DNA from: Phoronis ovalis | Lineage: Eukaryota; Phoronida; Phoronidae | Direction: 5' to 3' | DNA: 21,660 bases | NCBI GenBank assembly: GCA_028565635.1 | Contig: JAOXYB010036839.1 | Span: forward strand, 1-21,660 | Shown here: positions 11,701-19,100 of the stretch, in pieces | How the letters are laid out: every line of letters starts with the position of its first letter | How positions within the stretch are numbered: position 1 is the first letter of the stretch | The notes under the pieces: generated by a model | The model's database searches: none | Told to the model about the DNA's origin: nothing | What the model saw: only the letters and a program-made list of their open reading frames with translations | Translations under genes and position numbers: made by a program

Positions 11701-12417
11701 CATTGCATCGTACTGACTATGTATGCAATTGTTGATCATAACAGAATATTGCCCCTGAGTTCAGTAATTAATAATTTGTGACTCTATAGGAAAGAGTCCA
11801 TATAGCATGTACGTTTTGTTCAACAGTGAGTGTGACTCTTAAATATATATTAAACATTATACAAATGATATATATGAGAACTAATGAATAATCCAAGTGA
11901 AACATACCCAACCATTTGCCTAAGATCCTCTTTTTTTCTTTCAATATCTGACCTTGTTCTCTTCTCAATGTTTCTTATCTCATCTATGGTGTACTTTTCA
12001 AAAAGCATATTTGTGTCGATTTCTTGAATGGTTAAACCTACATGATAAGCCATAAATGAAGACTCACTGTAATTGTTTTAGTTGACATGACACATTAGAA
12101 TGACAACAAGAATTGCCTATCTAGTCCCGGATACATGACAACCCGTACATTAAATAGTACAGTATGTATATTAATTTAAACGTGCATATTGACTATTGAC
12201 TATTGTCGTATTGACATTGTTTATTACTATTAGAAATAGTTTATAAATGAAATATAGTAATACTTCGGATACGTGCATACAGTTTGATATATTTTCATAC
12301 ATAACATGTTAAGTACGTTTAATTCTGACTATGTATCTTTCCAAAATTTTGCAAAACATAGCAAGGGATGAGCAAACATCCCCTAGCACCTCCCTCACCT
12401 TTTAAGTTGTCCGCCAT
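806..12417 (-). CDS. COG1: Conserved oligomeric Golgi complex subunit 1, 22 exons
   Basis: COG1 belongs to lobe A of the COG tethering complex, which captures retrograde vesicles at the cytosolic face of the Golgi and keeps glycosylation enzymes in place. Exons in order of transcription: 12417-12399, 12037-11908, 11573-11507, 10820-10714, 10239-10170, 9793-9614, 9125-9084, 8836-8750, 8482-8305, 8154-8013, 7901-7796, 7379-7275, 6801-6716, 5881-5723, 5455-5291, 4689-4600, 4243-4139, 3510-3300, 2792-2638, 2242-2050, 1472-1341 and 1081-893 (or on to 806). Every junction is GT-AG and the phases join without a break. The length is 934 residues if the last exon reads through; human COG1 is about 980. 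Blocks resembling the human protein occur from the N-terminal DLRQMVG to the C-terminal DPFDLDVFTPH. It is head-to-head with TIMM44. The identity is firm. The first 6 and last ~28 residues are the least certain parts. Confidence 0.93.
3300..5881 (-). CDS. COG1: COG1 exons 14-18
   Basis: This covers residues 440-683. Exon 14 encodes FVWTESPSDVPANAAWIS, matching human FLWSESPNDLPSDAAWVS, and MMKAKAYTPAVQ. Its donor is the weak GTTACT. Exon 15 gives LDSKIKSLLDD and ends SCQDSIHR. Exon 16 (90 nt, 4689-4600) ends at an unusual donor, GTGCTG, but the frame carries through to exon 17, VLLLGRLCLALTELSPHLQQC (human VLFMARLCQSLGELCPHLKQC). Exon 18 (211 nt) gives EWDLLKLELRTCSQLAFDIW and ends at GTAAGT. 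Exon 16 is the weakest here: it lacks a strong similarity block and rests on splice phase and position. Confidence 0.86.
4444..4462. repeat. (TG)n microsatellite
   Basis: A pure TG dinucleotide run of nine and a half units lies in COG1 intron 16. It is an ordinary simple repeat. Confidence 0.9.
6046..6082. repeat. 37-bp dispersed repeat, copy A
   Basis: It matches 9438-9474 at 34 of 37 bases in the same orientation, centred on AACCACCTCCTTT and CAAGAATAAG. Both copies are in COG1 introns. Flanking similarity fades quickly on both sides. Confidence 0.65.
6261..6530 (-). mobile_element. tRNA-like-headed SINE, degenerate
   Basis: Read on the minus strand from 6530, the element starts AGGAGTCACAGTGGCCCAGG. 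A box-A-like TGGCCCAGGTGG is at 6518-6507. A decayed box-B position follows around 6482-6470 (AAGGTTGCATTTGTC). The body contains GTGTCCCTAAGCAAGACA, a Y-rich CTCTCCACCCAGGTGTAAA, AACCTGCAGTAGACTAGCAT and CTGATGGGCC. It ends in a TTTACTTACTTTTATT tail at about 6278-6261. This architecture and these core words match a SINE type that I remember as widespread in marine invertebrates. It lies in COG1 intron 13, in the same sense as the gene. The decayed promoter boxes suggest an old, inactive copy. Confidence 0.7.
6716..9125 (-). CDS. COG1: COG1 exons 7-13: central helical region
   Basis: This covers residues 192-439. Exon 7 is only 42 nt (GCRNLLKKETADDQ). Exon 8 gives LCSIMLLDECNPRQ (human LCSIMLLEESSPRQ). 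Exon 9 gives SIKSQICQLVQLVLTTI. Exon 10 is the least conserved of the group (PEGSPSLKYLSTIFQGYS). Exon 11 gives LLSYIVSIKGLAAIRDALWD (human LLMYVKSMKGLAGIRDAMWE). Exon 12 gives SWAAVCKQVLQKPISVWED, and its donor is the weak GTTTGT. Exon 13 (FDNTLESCQHHIKRIL) is supported by phase and position more than by similarity. In-frame joining across all seven exons supports the borders. Confidence 0.88.
9438..9474. repeat. 37-bp dispersed repeat, copy B
   Basis: This is the partner of the copy at 6046-6082, 3.4 kb away, in COG1 intron 6. The pair is probably the core of a decayed interspersed element. Confidence 0.65.
9614..12417 (-). CDS. COG1: COG1 exons 1-6: N-terminal tethering region
   Basis: This covers residues 1-191. 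Exon 1 (19 nt) encodes MADNLK plus one base and ends at AAAAG|GTGAGG. Exon 2 carries LFEKYTIDEIRNIEKR and KKEDLRQMVG, the most recognisable COG1 signature (human LFETHGAEEIRGLERQ and KKEELRQMVG). Exon 3 continues ERYRDLIEAADTI. Exon 4 is a variable linker. Exon 5 has SQIKLLLDMPEK and exon 6 starts IWSAIDNSQYLRATQLYML, both collinear with human. This is the Vps51-like N-terminal domain, which in COG subunits forms a helical bundle with its partners. The introns between these exons (361, 334, 686, 474 and 376 bp) hold no other gene that I can see. Confidence 0.9.
10821..11506. other. COG1 intron 3
   Basis: This is a 686-bp intron. Apart from the 20-bp tandem duplication at 11173-11212 it is AT-rich sequence. 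The minus-strand frame at 11161-11403 runs through that duplication and resembles no known protein. Confidence 0.6.
11173..11212. repeat. Perfect 20-bp tandem duplication with nuclear-receptor-like palindrome
   Basis: Two identical 20-bp units lie side by side (11173-11192 and 11193-11212). Each contains TGACCACTTGAGGTCA, in which TGACC and GGTCA are inverted arms and AGGTCA is a consensus nuclear-receptor half-site. It lies in COG1 intron 3. The duplication is directly visible. Any receptor binding is inference. Confidence 0.85.
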
Positions 12418-12421
12418 CTTG
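12412..12421 (-). promoter_or_regulatory. YY1-like motif over COG1 start codon
   Basis: The minus strand reads CAAGATGGCG at the proposed COG1 start, continuing GAC. This matches the downstream-type YY1 consensus (AAGATGGCGGC) except for its last base, and it is also a good Kozak context. YY1 motifs placed over the first ATG are known from other housekeeping genes. Function here is inferred. Confidence 0.5.
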
Positions 12422-12634
12422 CCAAGTTGTCAAGATATTAGCGCCATCTACTTTAATTAACTACTTGTATGTTGCGATTTTGAGAAAATTATTTAATGTT
12501 AATGGACTGACAGACTTTGTATTAATTTATGAGTATTTTTCATCAAATTGAAAAATTTTAGGACAAACACAATACAATTTTTCGAGTGTATGTATGCGCC
12601 AGAAATAGGAAATGACGTCATAGCCGGCTGCACG
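12418..12634. promoter_or_regulatory. Divergent COG1/TIMM44 promoter region
   Basis: The two start codons face away from each other with 217 bp between them, so both promoters must lie in or next to this stretch. No TATA box stands out on either side at a fitting distance. The right half is richer in CpG than the surrounding DNA. A CRE palindrome lies at 12613-12620 and a YY1-like word covers the COG1 start. Transcription start sites cannot be placed from sequence alone. Confidence 0.7.
12613..12620. promoter_or_regulatory. Perfect CRE palindrome TGACGTCA
   Basis: The full 8-bp CREB/ATF consensus ends 14 bp before the proposed TIMM44 ATG. CRE sites in housekeeping promoters usually lie close to the start site. 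That implies either a very short TIMM44 5' UTR or a site inside the transcribed leader. Confidence 0.6.
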
Positions 12635-13837
12635 ATGTCAAATTTGTGTCATGCCGTTTCCAGAGGGTCGCGATATTTTAACCAAATCCAGGTATATTCC
12701 GCATAATTACTTTTCAGATTTTTCATCGGTATTGTTAATATGTGTCAATCGACTCTCTAGGCCAGTATGAATTATTTTCTTGTATTTTTCATACACTTCA
12801 TGGATTTCATCAGTTTCTCTAATCTCTGGACTGTACTCTGTAGACTTGTACTTGTAGTATAAAATTTTAAAAACTATCAGATGCTGGCATTTTGCGTTAC
12901 TGTTGCAGCTACAAAAAATTAATCGAGTCCATCACTAACAAAGTAACAACCTGAATGATGTATTGTCTTTGTCATTGTTGTTCCGCATTGAAGGGTGCCA
13001 ATATGCACTGCTGTTGAGTTTGCACAATTTTGCCATTTTCTATGCTACATGCCCAGTTATTTTTTGGTGGGGTGTGCAGCCAAGTTGAAAATTTTGGATT
13101 TGGATTGTATACTTCTTACTGTATTTTCTGGATTGCTACCGTAATGCTATTCAAAAATTTGGATTGCTACCCACTGCTTACAGCAAATAATTTATATTAA
13201 TGTTAGGTTTGTATCCAGAAATAAATTTTAGAATTTGGTTGTATCAGTCAGTTTGTGTAAAAATGGATTGCTATACTCAGATATTTAAAAATTTTGAATT
13301 GCTACCCTTATATCTCACAAAATTTGGATTGCTGCCCTTATATTTCACAAAATTTTGATTGCTACCCTAAATTTCCAAAAATTTTGATTGGCTTGCTACC
13401 ACCGCAAGCTAAAATTTTGGATTAGGTTCCGCGGCACATCCTGTAGTCAAAAAACCTTGAGTACCCCCTGGGGCTAGTCTTCTTTACAATTGACAAGGTT
13501 TAATTCGTTATGTTACATACAATTAAAGTCGCTGATGACCTTATTTAATTACCATTTTCAAGGCTTATTATTAGTTACTGTGGTTTTAGACCTAAATATG
13601 ACTTGAACAAAATAAGGCATTTTTACTTGAGTTGGTTAAGAATATTCATAATGAAGAAACAAAAACTCCATAACACAAATTGTAGAGAGTTTTCTGATTG
13701 TTCTTAGTAATGAAATTTTTATTCATCTTCAGATATCTCGTTTATACAGTACATCTGGTAGAGTTGTTTGTACCTGTAATAGGCTTCCTTCGACATTTTA
13801 TTCTAACAATGGACAGCTTGATGTTAGGTTATCTCAG
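12635..13837 (+). CDS. TIMM44: TIMM44 exons 1-2: mitochondrial presequence
   Basis: Exon 1 (12635-12691) encodes MSNLCHAVSRGSRYFNQIQ and ends CAG|GTATAT. Exon 2 (13733-13837) continues ISRLYSTSGR. The first 30 residues have several arginines and no acidic residue, as expected for matrix targeting. R22-L-Y24 followed by S25-T fits an R-3 type processing-peptidase site. The start was chosen because the frame joins exon 2 in phase 0. A second ATG at 12651 in another frame would join out of frame. Exon 1 is inferred without transcript data. Confidence 0.78.
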
Positions 13838-16800
13838 GTACGTTTTCTCTGTTTTTGACAAAAACTGTTTAATTTAGACATATTTTGTCATATATATGCA
13901 TTTTTTTGCTTTGATTATCTGATATTGCATAACAATACAGTAATATACAGCAGAATAAGTTTGCTCACATGTTTTATTGTAGTCAAAACTTTTCTATTCA
14001 GATGTCAACTTTATTTTGGTGCATTTCAGGAGAGGTATATGTCACAAAGGAATTTCTTTGCTCAAGTTATTGACAACATACGAGCCGACATGAAGAAAAA
14101 TAAAGAAATGAAAGAAAACCTAAAGAAATTTCGAGAAGAGGCAGAGAAATTGGAACAGTCTGAAGCTTTACAAAAAGCCAGAGAGAGATATGTAAGTGTG
14201 CAACTATAAAGCATTATGATATTAAATTCAAGTGATCCTGCAGATGTCATTCGGTAATTAACCTTAGGCCTTTCAGTAAGTCAAAGGGAAATTTTAAATT
14301 ACGGTACTTCGATTTAGCTTTACTGTACATTCACGCAAAGTAAACACTACTAGTAGGCATGTACCTATAATGTAGTTTTCAAGTTACTTGTGCATGTAAG
14401 ATATAGGAGTCCTGATTTATTGTACATACTGTGTTTATTCTTAAAATCATCAGTAACTCAGTGCTATAGATTTTTGTATATATACTGCTTTTCCTATTTA
14501 TTATAATTTGTATGAAATGGCAAATTATAAGTTGTATGTAGATTCTACACCTTCAGATATCATTAGAAACCTATTGTGAAGGATGGCAAGCTAACAGTTA
14601 GTTTTCAAAATAATTATTGATTTTGTTTATATGTTATCATGTTTTAAATTCTTTATTAGCAAAAAATTGAGTCTGAGACATCCAAAGGCTCAGAAGCATT
14701 GAAAGAACAGTTAGAAGGCTTAAAAGGAAAACTACAAGAGGTTTGTACTTTTATTCAGTTACCTGAGCGATAAGGCAGGTGACTGTACTGTCACATGGCA
14801 CAATTTTTTAAAACTAATATAGGTAGTTAGGACAAAGTTGTCTAAGTAATTTAGTTGATCGATTTTGAAAAAAATGCTGCATGCAGTGAATAAGTGCATC
14901 ATAATGTATATGTAGTTTGCTTTCTACATTCACTGGGCTGTAACTTTAACAATTTGATATTTACAAACAGTAAATTGGCATACCATATAAAAGTGGCCAG
15001 AATTTATATTGATTTGGATTTGATAATGGGCAGTACTATTACTATCTTTACATTGAAATGTGGACAACATTTTCTTATTGTGTTGTGGATTTGCAGACAT
15101 GGGAAGAAGCCCAGAAGACAGATATCATAAAGAGAAGTAAGGAATGGACAGAAGAAGTGGGCAAAACTGCAGGCAAAGCAGCAGAGGTGGTATCCAAACA
15201 AGGCGAACAAATCAGTAAAAGTGCAACATTTAAAAATATATCAGAGGTTAGCCAAGTTTTAAAAAATATGTAGCAGAGTGATAGCTCTTGAGTTTTTGTT
15301 GTAACATACTTGCATCTCCATCAGTTTCACAACACACCACTGCAGTGGTTTAACAGCAGTGGTCAACAGTTATCAAGTGTTGTGTATCTTATACACTAAC
15401 TTTGCTGATGCTGTGGTGGAATTATTACTAGGTGTTATTTTGTAAATTAACAGGGTGTCAAAGCAGTTAAACAAGAATTAGATGAAACTGCACTATCTAA
15501 GGCTCGTCCATATAGACCACCAGAAAAGCTTAGAAAGCGTGAAGAAATTGCAAATATGGTGCCAACAAAAGAAAAAGAATTTGAAGCAGACACGTAAGTT
15601 GAACTGCTTAATAGCATATCAGAAAATTTTGTCTAACAGAGGGATGCTGATATATTGTTAATTACTGTAAATATTCATTCACATGTAATTTTGTTAAAGG
15701 CTGAAAAATTATTTTTACTGTAGCCTAAACTTCCATTACTTGACTGTATCCTTGTAAGCTTTTCGCTGACATATATTAAGCTAGTGGCACTTGAATAATC
15801 ATTAAAACTTTTTGAGGTCTAAGCACCAAAATAATTTTGCATTGTACTAGCTTTATTACACAATAATTCATTTAATTTTATTTACTTTACAGTGAATCTA
15901 TGGGTATGGTCATGCATAAAGATTCCAAGTTTCACCAAAGCTGGCAAAATTTTAAAGACAATAACCAATATGTACATAGTAAGTATTGTGATTCAGATAA
16001 TAATTAAACTTCTAGCTGATATAATGGTAAATTTACAAGTTGGGCACGCAGCTAATTAGTTACTAAATTATGAAGTTCGAATGATTTACAACATTTTTTG
16101 TTTACTTTATGTGTAACTATTTGTAAGGTTTTTAACGTAACTTTATTTCAGAATTATTTGATTTAAAGATGAAATATGACGAGAGCGACAACTTAGTAGT
16201 GAGACTATCAAGAACATTCACAGATAAAGTAGGGGATATTTTTGGTATGTAGAACCATTTTTTCACAATCATCATTTTTATGCCCATCACTATGTAGTGC
16301 ATTGACGTATATATTTATATGTAACACTTGCTTTGTCTTGCAATAACAGCTTCAGTTTTTTTATCGGATCATCTTCGTATTTGATAGAGGGTAAGTATAG
16401 GTTAGAGGTCAGATATAATTTTGACCTTAATTGCTTCCAATGTGGCCGACTGAGAGGGCACGTATAGTGTATAGCCAAAAGGATGCAGCACTGACTGACG
16501 ATTCGTAGATGATTTTAAGAAAGCCATAGATGGCTGGATGTTATAGTTTCATAGGAGCCAGACTGCACGTAGGTTGGTTATATTAACCCGTATTAAAATA
16601 TGCATATTAGTTGGTCATAGGAAGCTGAAAATCTTTCGTGACGTTTTGTCAGATCTAGGGTTGAATAACTACCACCATATTGCAAAGTTTTGGAAAACAG
16701 CATCTTCGCAATGCCAAGGAAATATTTCCAGAATACGTCCAAATATATACCTTGGCAGATTTAGTACCATAATCCTGTATTTGACCAAAGCGCCCCCAAT

Positions 16801-19100
16801 GACAAACTGAAAAATAGGTTAGGATCTAGGCCAGAAACAGCCAATCAAATCGATCTTTACAAAGGCAGAAGTGTAATAGTGAAATCCTGGTGATGAGGAT
16901 GACAACTTGACAATTGGTTAAAATGTCTTTAAAGAGTGGGCTAGTAATTTTTTACTGTGTGATTCAATCAAGGCATGATCTATGTTTTCTGACAGAATGG
17001 ATAATACTGATATTTGTGATTCACTAACCTGTTCAAAATTTGACCATGCAGAGGAAGAAAAAGTAGTAACAGTCACCATTATTTATACGGCATCTGTATT
17101 TGGATATTTTCTCGTAATTTTGGCTGTTTGTAAAGTCCTTCTTGTAGGTAAATAAATGCATATTGTCCGAAATATTGCTTTACTCTTCTGTTTTTAAACA
17201 ATTTCAATCACCGCCTCTATTATTACTGAAGTCATAAATTGAAAATATACTAAATGTAAGAACTTTTCTTTTTTAGGAAACATGTTCTCAAAAACTGAAA
17301 TGTCCGAAGTATTAACAGAGATATGCAAGATGGATCCAACGTTTGATCAAGAACAGTTTCTCAAGGATTGCCAATTCATATTTATACCAAATATCTTAGA
17401 GGTAACTCATGGGGATCTTTACAGTACTTTTACAATGGCAAAACCATATTCTGACTTATCATACTGTGATTTTCAAAGTTTTCAATTCCTTGTGAAAATT
17501 TGACAGGATATTTATTCTATCTGAAATGCCTAAAATCATCTTGGAATCAAAAATATAATTCCTTGAAAATATAATACACAGCCAAAGTGCCTACTTAAGA
17601 AAGTGAAAGAAAATCCAGCACCACATTAGCCACACTCTGTAACATGGTTGAGCAAAATGTCGATACATCCAGGTGTCTAGTAAAGCTAACAATTAGATTT
17701 TCAACATAAGATATTAACAGAACTTATCAATTTATATCTTAATTTGTTTTAGGCAATGGTTAGAGGTGAAACAGAAATACTGAAAGACTGGTGTCATGAG
17801 GCCCCATATAATGTTCTATGTACTCCCATCAATCAAGCCAAGCAGATGGGCTACGCCTTCCATTCACATGTACTAGATGTAAATAACATAGATGTAAGTA
17901 AATTTTTCAACAATCGATTGAAAAACTTTCATTTACGAAAAAAGCTTTCAATGTCTTCACAATATGTTCAATAATGCTGAAATCCTCTTGTGGACCCTAA
18001 ACTGAACTCTGGGTCCATCCAAATCTGGTAACTTTTGCTGCCATAAAATATGCCAGATATTACAACACTGAATAGAAACGGTAATACTTTGCCTTACTGA
18101 GGAGAGAGTCACCTAGGTAACTGGGCGACCTCAAATTGAAAACCCATTCTTATTAAGTTGGTGTCTAAGGTACTCTCATACTGCATAAGCCTTTTATATG
18201 TCTGGAACCAGTCTGCATCATCCTATTGTTATGTTAGTAATAAATTTCAGCAGAGAGATTTAATCTCTTCAATGGCACATTGTACTTTGTAATGGTGATG
18301 AATCTTCCAAATTGCTTTGCTAACCACACAGGTGTGGACATATAATGATGTCAACTCACCGGATCAACATTGGAGATATTGAAGCTTCTTGGGACTGCAA
18401 CAAGATAATATTTTCAAAAATATAGTACTACAAATGTCAGTATATTTGCTAAATGTAGGTTTCTTGTTGATTGCAGATCATAGCAGGTAAAATGATGGAG
18501 CAAGGTCCAGTTTTAATTATTAGTTTTCATTCACAACAAATTCAAGTTGTAAAGAATGCTAAAGGTGAAGTTGTGGAAGGAAACCCAGTGAGTACTGTTT
18601 TATATATAGTTATCAGGTTATATATGTGGCTTGTTTGTATTATTTCTACATACATTAAGCACGGTGACTGATGGACTTTCATCAACTATATTGATCAAGT
18701 GTCACCAGACCTGCACAATCCTGCAAAATGCAACTCCAATGAAATTCGATTGTTTCAGTATTGTGAAAGGTCCAGCAACTCATGACATCTAATAGAAAAG
18801 GTTGTATTCTAAAAGTTTCTTATTCATATAGTTACATATAAAGAAGCTGTGATAAGAAAACTTGTCATAACTAAGTAATGAAAATTACAAGCAAACGCCC
18901 TCTTGTAAATGAAGCCATCTGACTTCCCTGTACATCCTAAAAAGTATGCCAATTATTAAAGCGTTTTGTTTTGTTTTCAGGATCAGATAATGAAGGTGTT
19001 ATATGTATGGGCTTTGTGTCGTGATCAAACTGTGTTGGATCCTAAGGCAGCTTGGAAACTAATGGACATCTCTGCCAGTGCAGCTGCTCAATGGTTATAA
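12635..19100 (+). CDS. TIMM44: Mitochondrial import inner membrane translocase subunit TIM44, 12 exons
   Basis: TIM44 sits on the matrix face of the inner membrane, anchors mtHsp70 to the TIM23 channel and so couples the import motor to the pore. Exons: 12635-12691, 13733-13837, 14030-14191, 14660-14740, 15097-15246, 15454-15593, 15893-15978, 16152-16244, 17277-17401, 17753-17893, 18477-18587 and 18981-19100. They join in frame to 456 residues (human about 452) with GT-AG borders throughout. Features in order: presequence 1-24, charged coiled-coil region about 55-185, linker, and the Tim44 C-terminal domain from about 290 to the end. Strong blocks include NKEMKENLKKFREEA, FSKTEMSEVLTEI, GKMMEQGPVLIISF and GEVVEGNP. 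It stops with TAA at 19098-19100. Confidence 0.95.
13085..13394. repeat. Degenerate ~30-bp minisatellite (TTGGATTGCTACCC units)
   Basis: The word ATTGCTACCC, or a close variant, recurs at 13132, 13163, 13267, 13298, 13328 and 13358, with a diverged unit at 13387. Neighbouring spacings are 29-31 bp, and the gap near 13200-13260 holds more decayed units (TTTGGTTGTATC). The last units read TTTCACAAAATTTTGATTGC. The array runs straight into the dispersed repeat at 13395. Confidence 0.8.
13395..13468. repeat. Dispersed repeat, right copy
   Basis: This is a near-identical, same-orientation copy of positions 1-72, with five C residues at the end where the left copy has ten. It sits at the right end of the 30-bp array and shares the GCTACC and AAATTTTGGATT words with it, so array and repeat are probably parts of one element. 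Confidence 0.8.
14030..15593 (+). CDS. TIMM44: TIMM44 exons 3-6: coiled-coil and linker
   Basis: Exon 3 gives FFAQVIDNIRADMKKNKEMK (human FLSGLLDNVKQELAKNKEMK) and FREEAEKLEQSEALQKARER. Exon 4 gives IESETSKGSEALKEQLEGL. Exon 5 gives EEVGKTAGKAAEVVSKQGEQ. Exon 6 gives VKAVKQELDETALSKARPYR and PPEKLRKREE (human VESVKKEIDDSVLGQTGPYR and RPQRLRKRTE). The region is rich in Lys and Glu with heptad-like spacing. In TIM44 this part contacts TIM23 and mtHsp70. Confidence 0.93.
15328..15384. repeat. Inverted repeat with internal palindrome
   Basis: CACAACAC (15328-15335) and GTGTTGTG (15377-15384) are perfect inverted arms 41 bp apart. The loop begins with the perfect 14-bp palindrome ACCACTGCAGTGGT (15336-15349). 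It lies in TIMM44 intron 5. Confidence 0.6.
15893..19100 (+). CDS. TIMM44: TIMM44 exons 7-12: Tim44 C-terminal domain
   Basis: Exon 7 gives GMVMHKDSKFHQSWQNFKDN. Exon 8 gives LFDLKMKYDESDNLVVRLSR and ends FTDKVGDIFG. Exon 9 gives MFSKTEMSEVLTEICKMDP. Exon 10 gives EILKDWCHEAPYNVL and GYAFHSHVLDVNNID. Exon 11 gives GKMMEQGPVLIISF and NAKGEVVEGNP. Exon 12 gives LYVWALCRDQTVLDP, AAWKLMDISAS and the stop. This is the fold that packs on cardiolipin-rich inner membrane. Its collinearity with human TIM44 is close to complete, so the annotation is secure. Confidence 0.95.
16245..17276. other. TIMM44 intron 8
   Basis: At 1,032 bp this is nearly the longest TIMM44 intron. It contains a stretch at about 16420-16900 that looks more GC- and CpG-rich than the surrounding intron DNA and could be an old insertion, and a 52-codon ORF at 16997-17155. 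No known transposon signature was recognised. Confidence 0.55.
16997..17155 (+). CDS. Small ORF, possible single-pass membrane microprotein
   Basis: This 52-codon ORF lies inside TIMM44 intron 8 on the same strand. It starts MDNTDICDSLTCSKFDH, has an acidic EEE patch, then a hydrophobic segment at residues 23-50 (core IIYTASVFGYFLVILAVC), and ends GK before TAA. The start context is favourable (A at -3, G at +4). By the positive-inside rule the N-terminus would face out. A splice-donor-like GTAAAT overlaps the last codons, so it could instead be the first coding exon of a nested or transposed gene. I recognise no family, and chance cannot be excluded for an ORF this short. Confidence 0.25.
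   Translation: MDNTDICDSLTCSKFDHAEEEKVVTVTIIYTASVFGYFLVILAVCKVLLVGK

Larger units (their letters stand above)
1082..12398. other. Remaining COG1 introns over 300 bp
   Basis: Introns 1 (12038-12398), 2 (11574-11907), 4 (10240-10713), 5 (9794-10169), 6 (9126-9613), 11 (7380-7795), 12 (6802-7274), 15 (4690-5290), 16 (4244-4599), 17 (3511-4138), 18 (2793-3299), 19 (2243-2637) and 20 (1473-2049) are plain AT-rich sequence. They hold no further gene, RNA or clear repeat beyond those listed separately. Confidence 0.55.
12692..13732. other. TIMM44 intron 1
   Basis: This 1,041-bp intron separates the two presequence exons. It holds the degenerate 30-bp minisatellite (about 13085-13394) and the right copy of the dispersed repeat (13395-13468). 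The rest shows no gene. Confidence 0.7.
14192..18980. other. Remaining TIMM44 introns over 300 bp
   Basis: Introns 3 (14192-14659), 4 (14741-15096), 9 (17402-17752), 10 (17894-18476) and 11 (18588-18980) are AT-rich with no recognised gene, RNA or repeat. Open frames that run from exons into them are read-through only. Confidence 0.55.

Noticed and set aside
12651-12690. Alternative TIMM44 start ATGCCGTTTCC
   Set aside because: This frame reaches the exon 1 donor in phase 2 and would put exon 2 and the conserved exon 3 out of frame.
13085-13394. 30-bp regularly spaced repeats resembling a CRISPR array
   Set aside because: The units are degenerate and contiguous, with no unique spacers, in an animal intron. 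It is a minisatellite.
16420-16480. Retroelement gag zinc knuckle (CFQCGRLRGH)
   Set aside because: Five residues, not four, separate the second Cys from the His. An in-frame stop precedes the expected last Cys, and no neighbouring gag or RT sequence is recognisable.
16890-16992. Possible C/D-box snoRNA in TIMM44 intron 8 (GTGATGA and CTGA about 100 nt apart)
   Set aside because: The terminal stem is only about three base pairs and no internal C'/D' boxes are evident, so the motifs are likely to be chance.
17282-17503. Separate 73-residue gene starting at MFSKTEMSEV
   Set aside because: This is TIMM44 exon 9 read through its donor into intron 9. The ATG is an internal methionine of TIM44.
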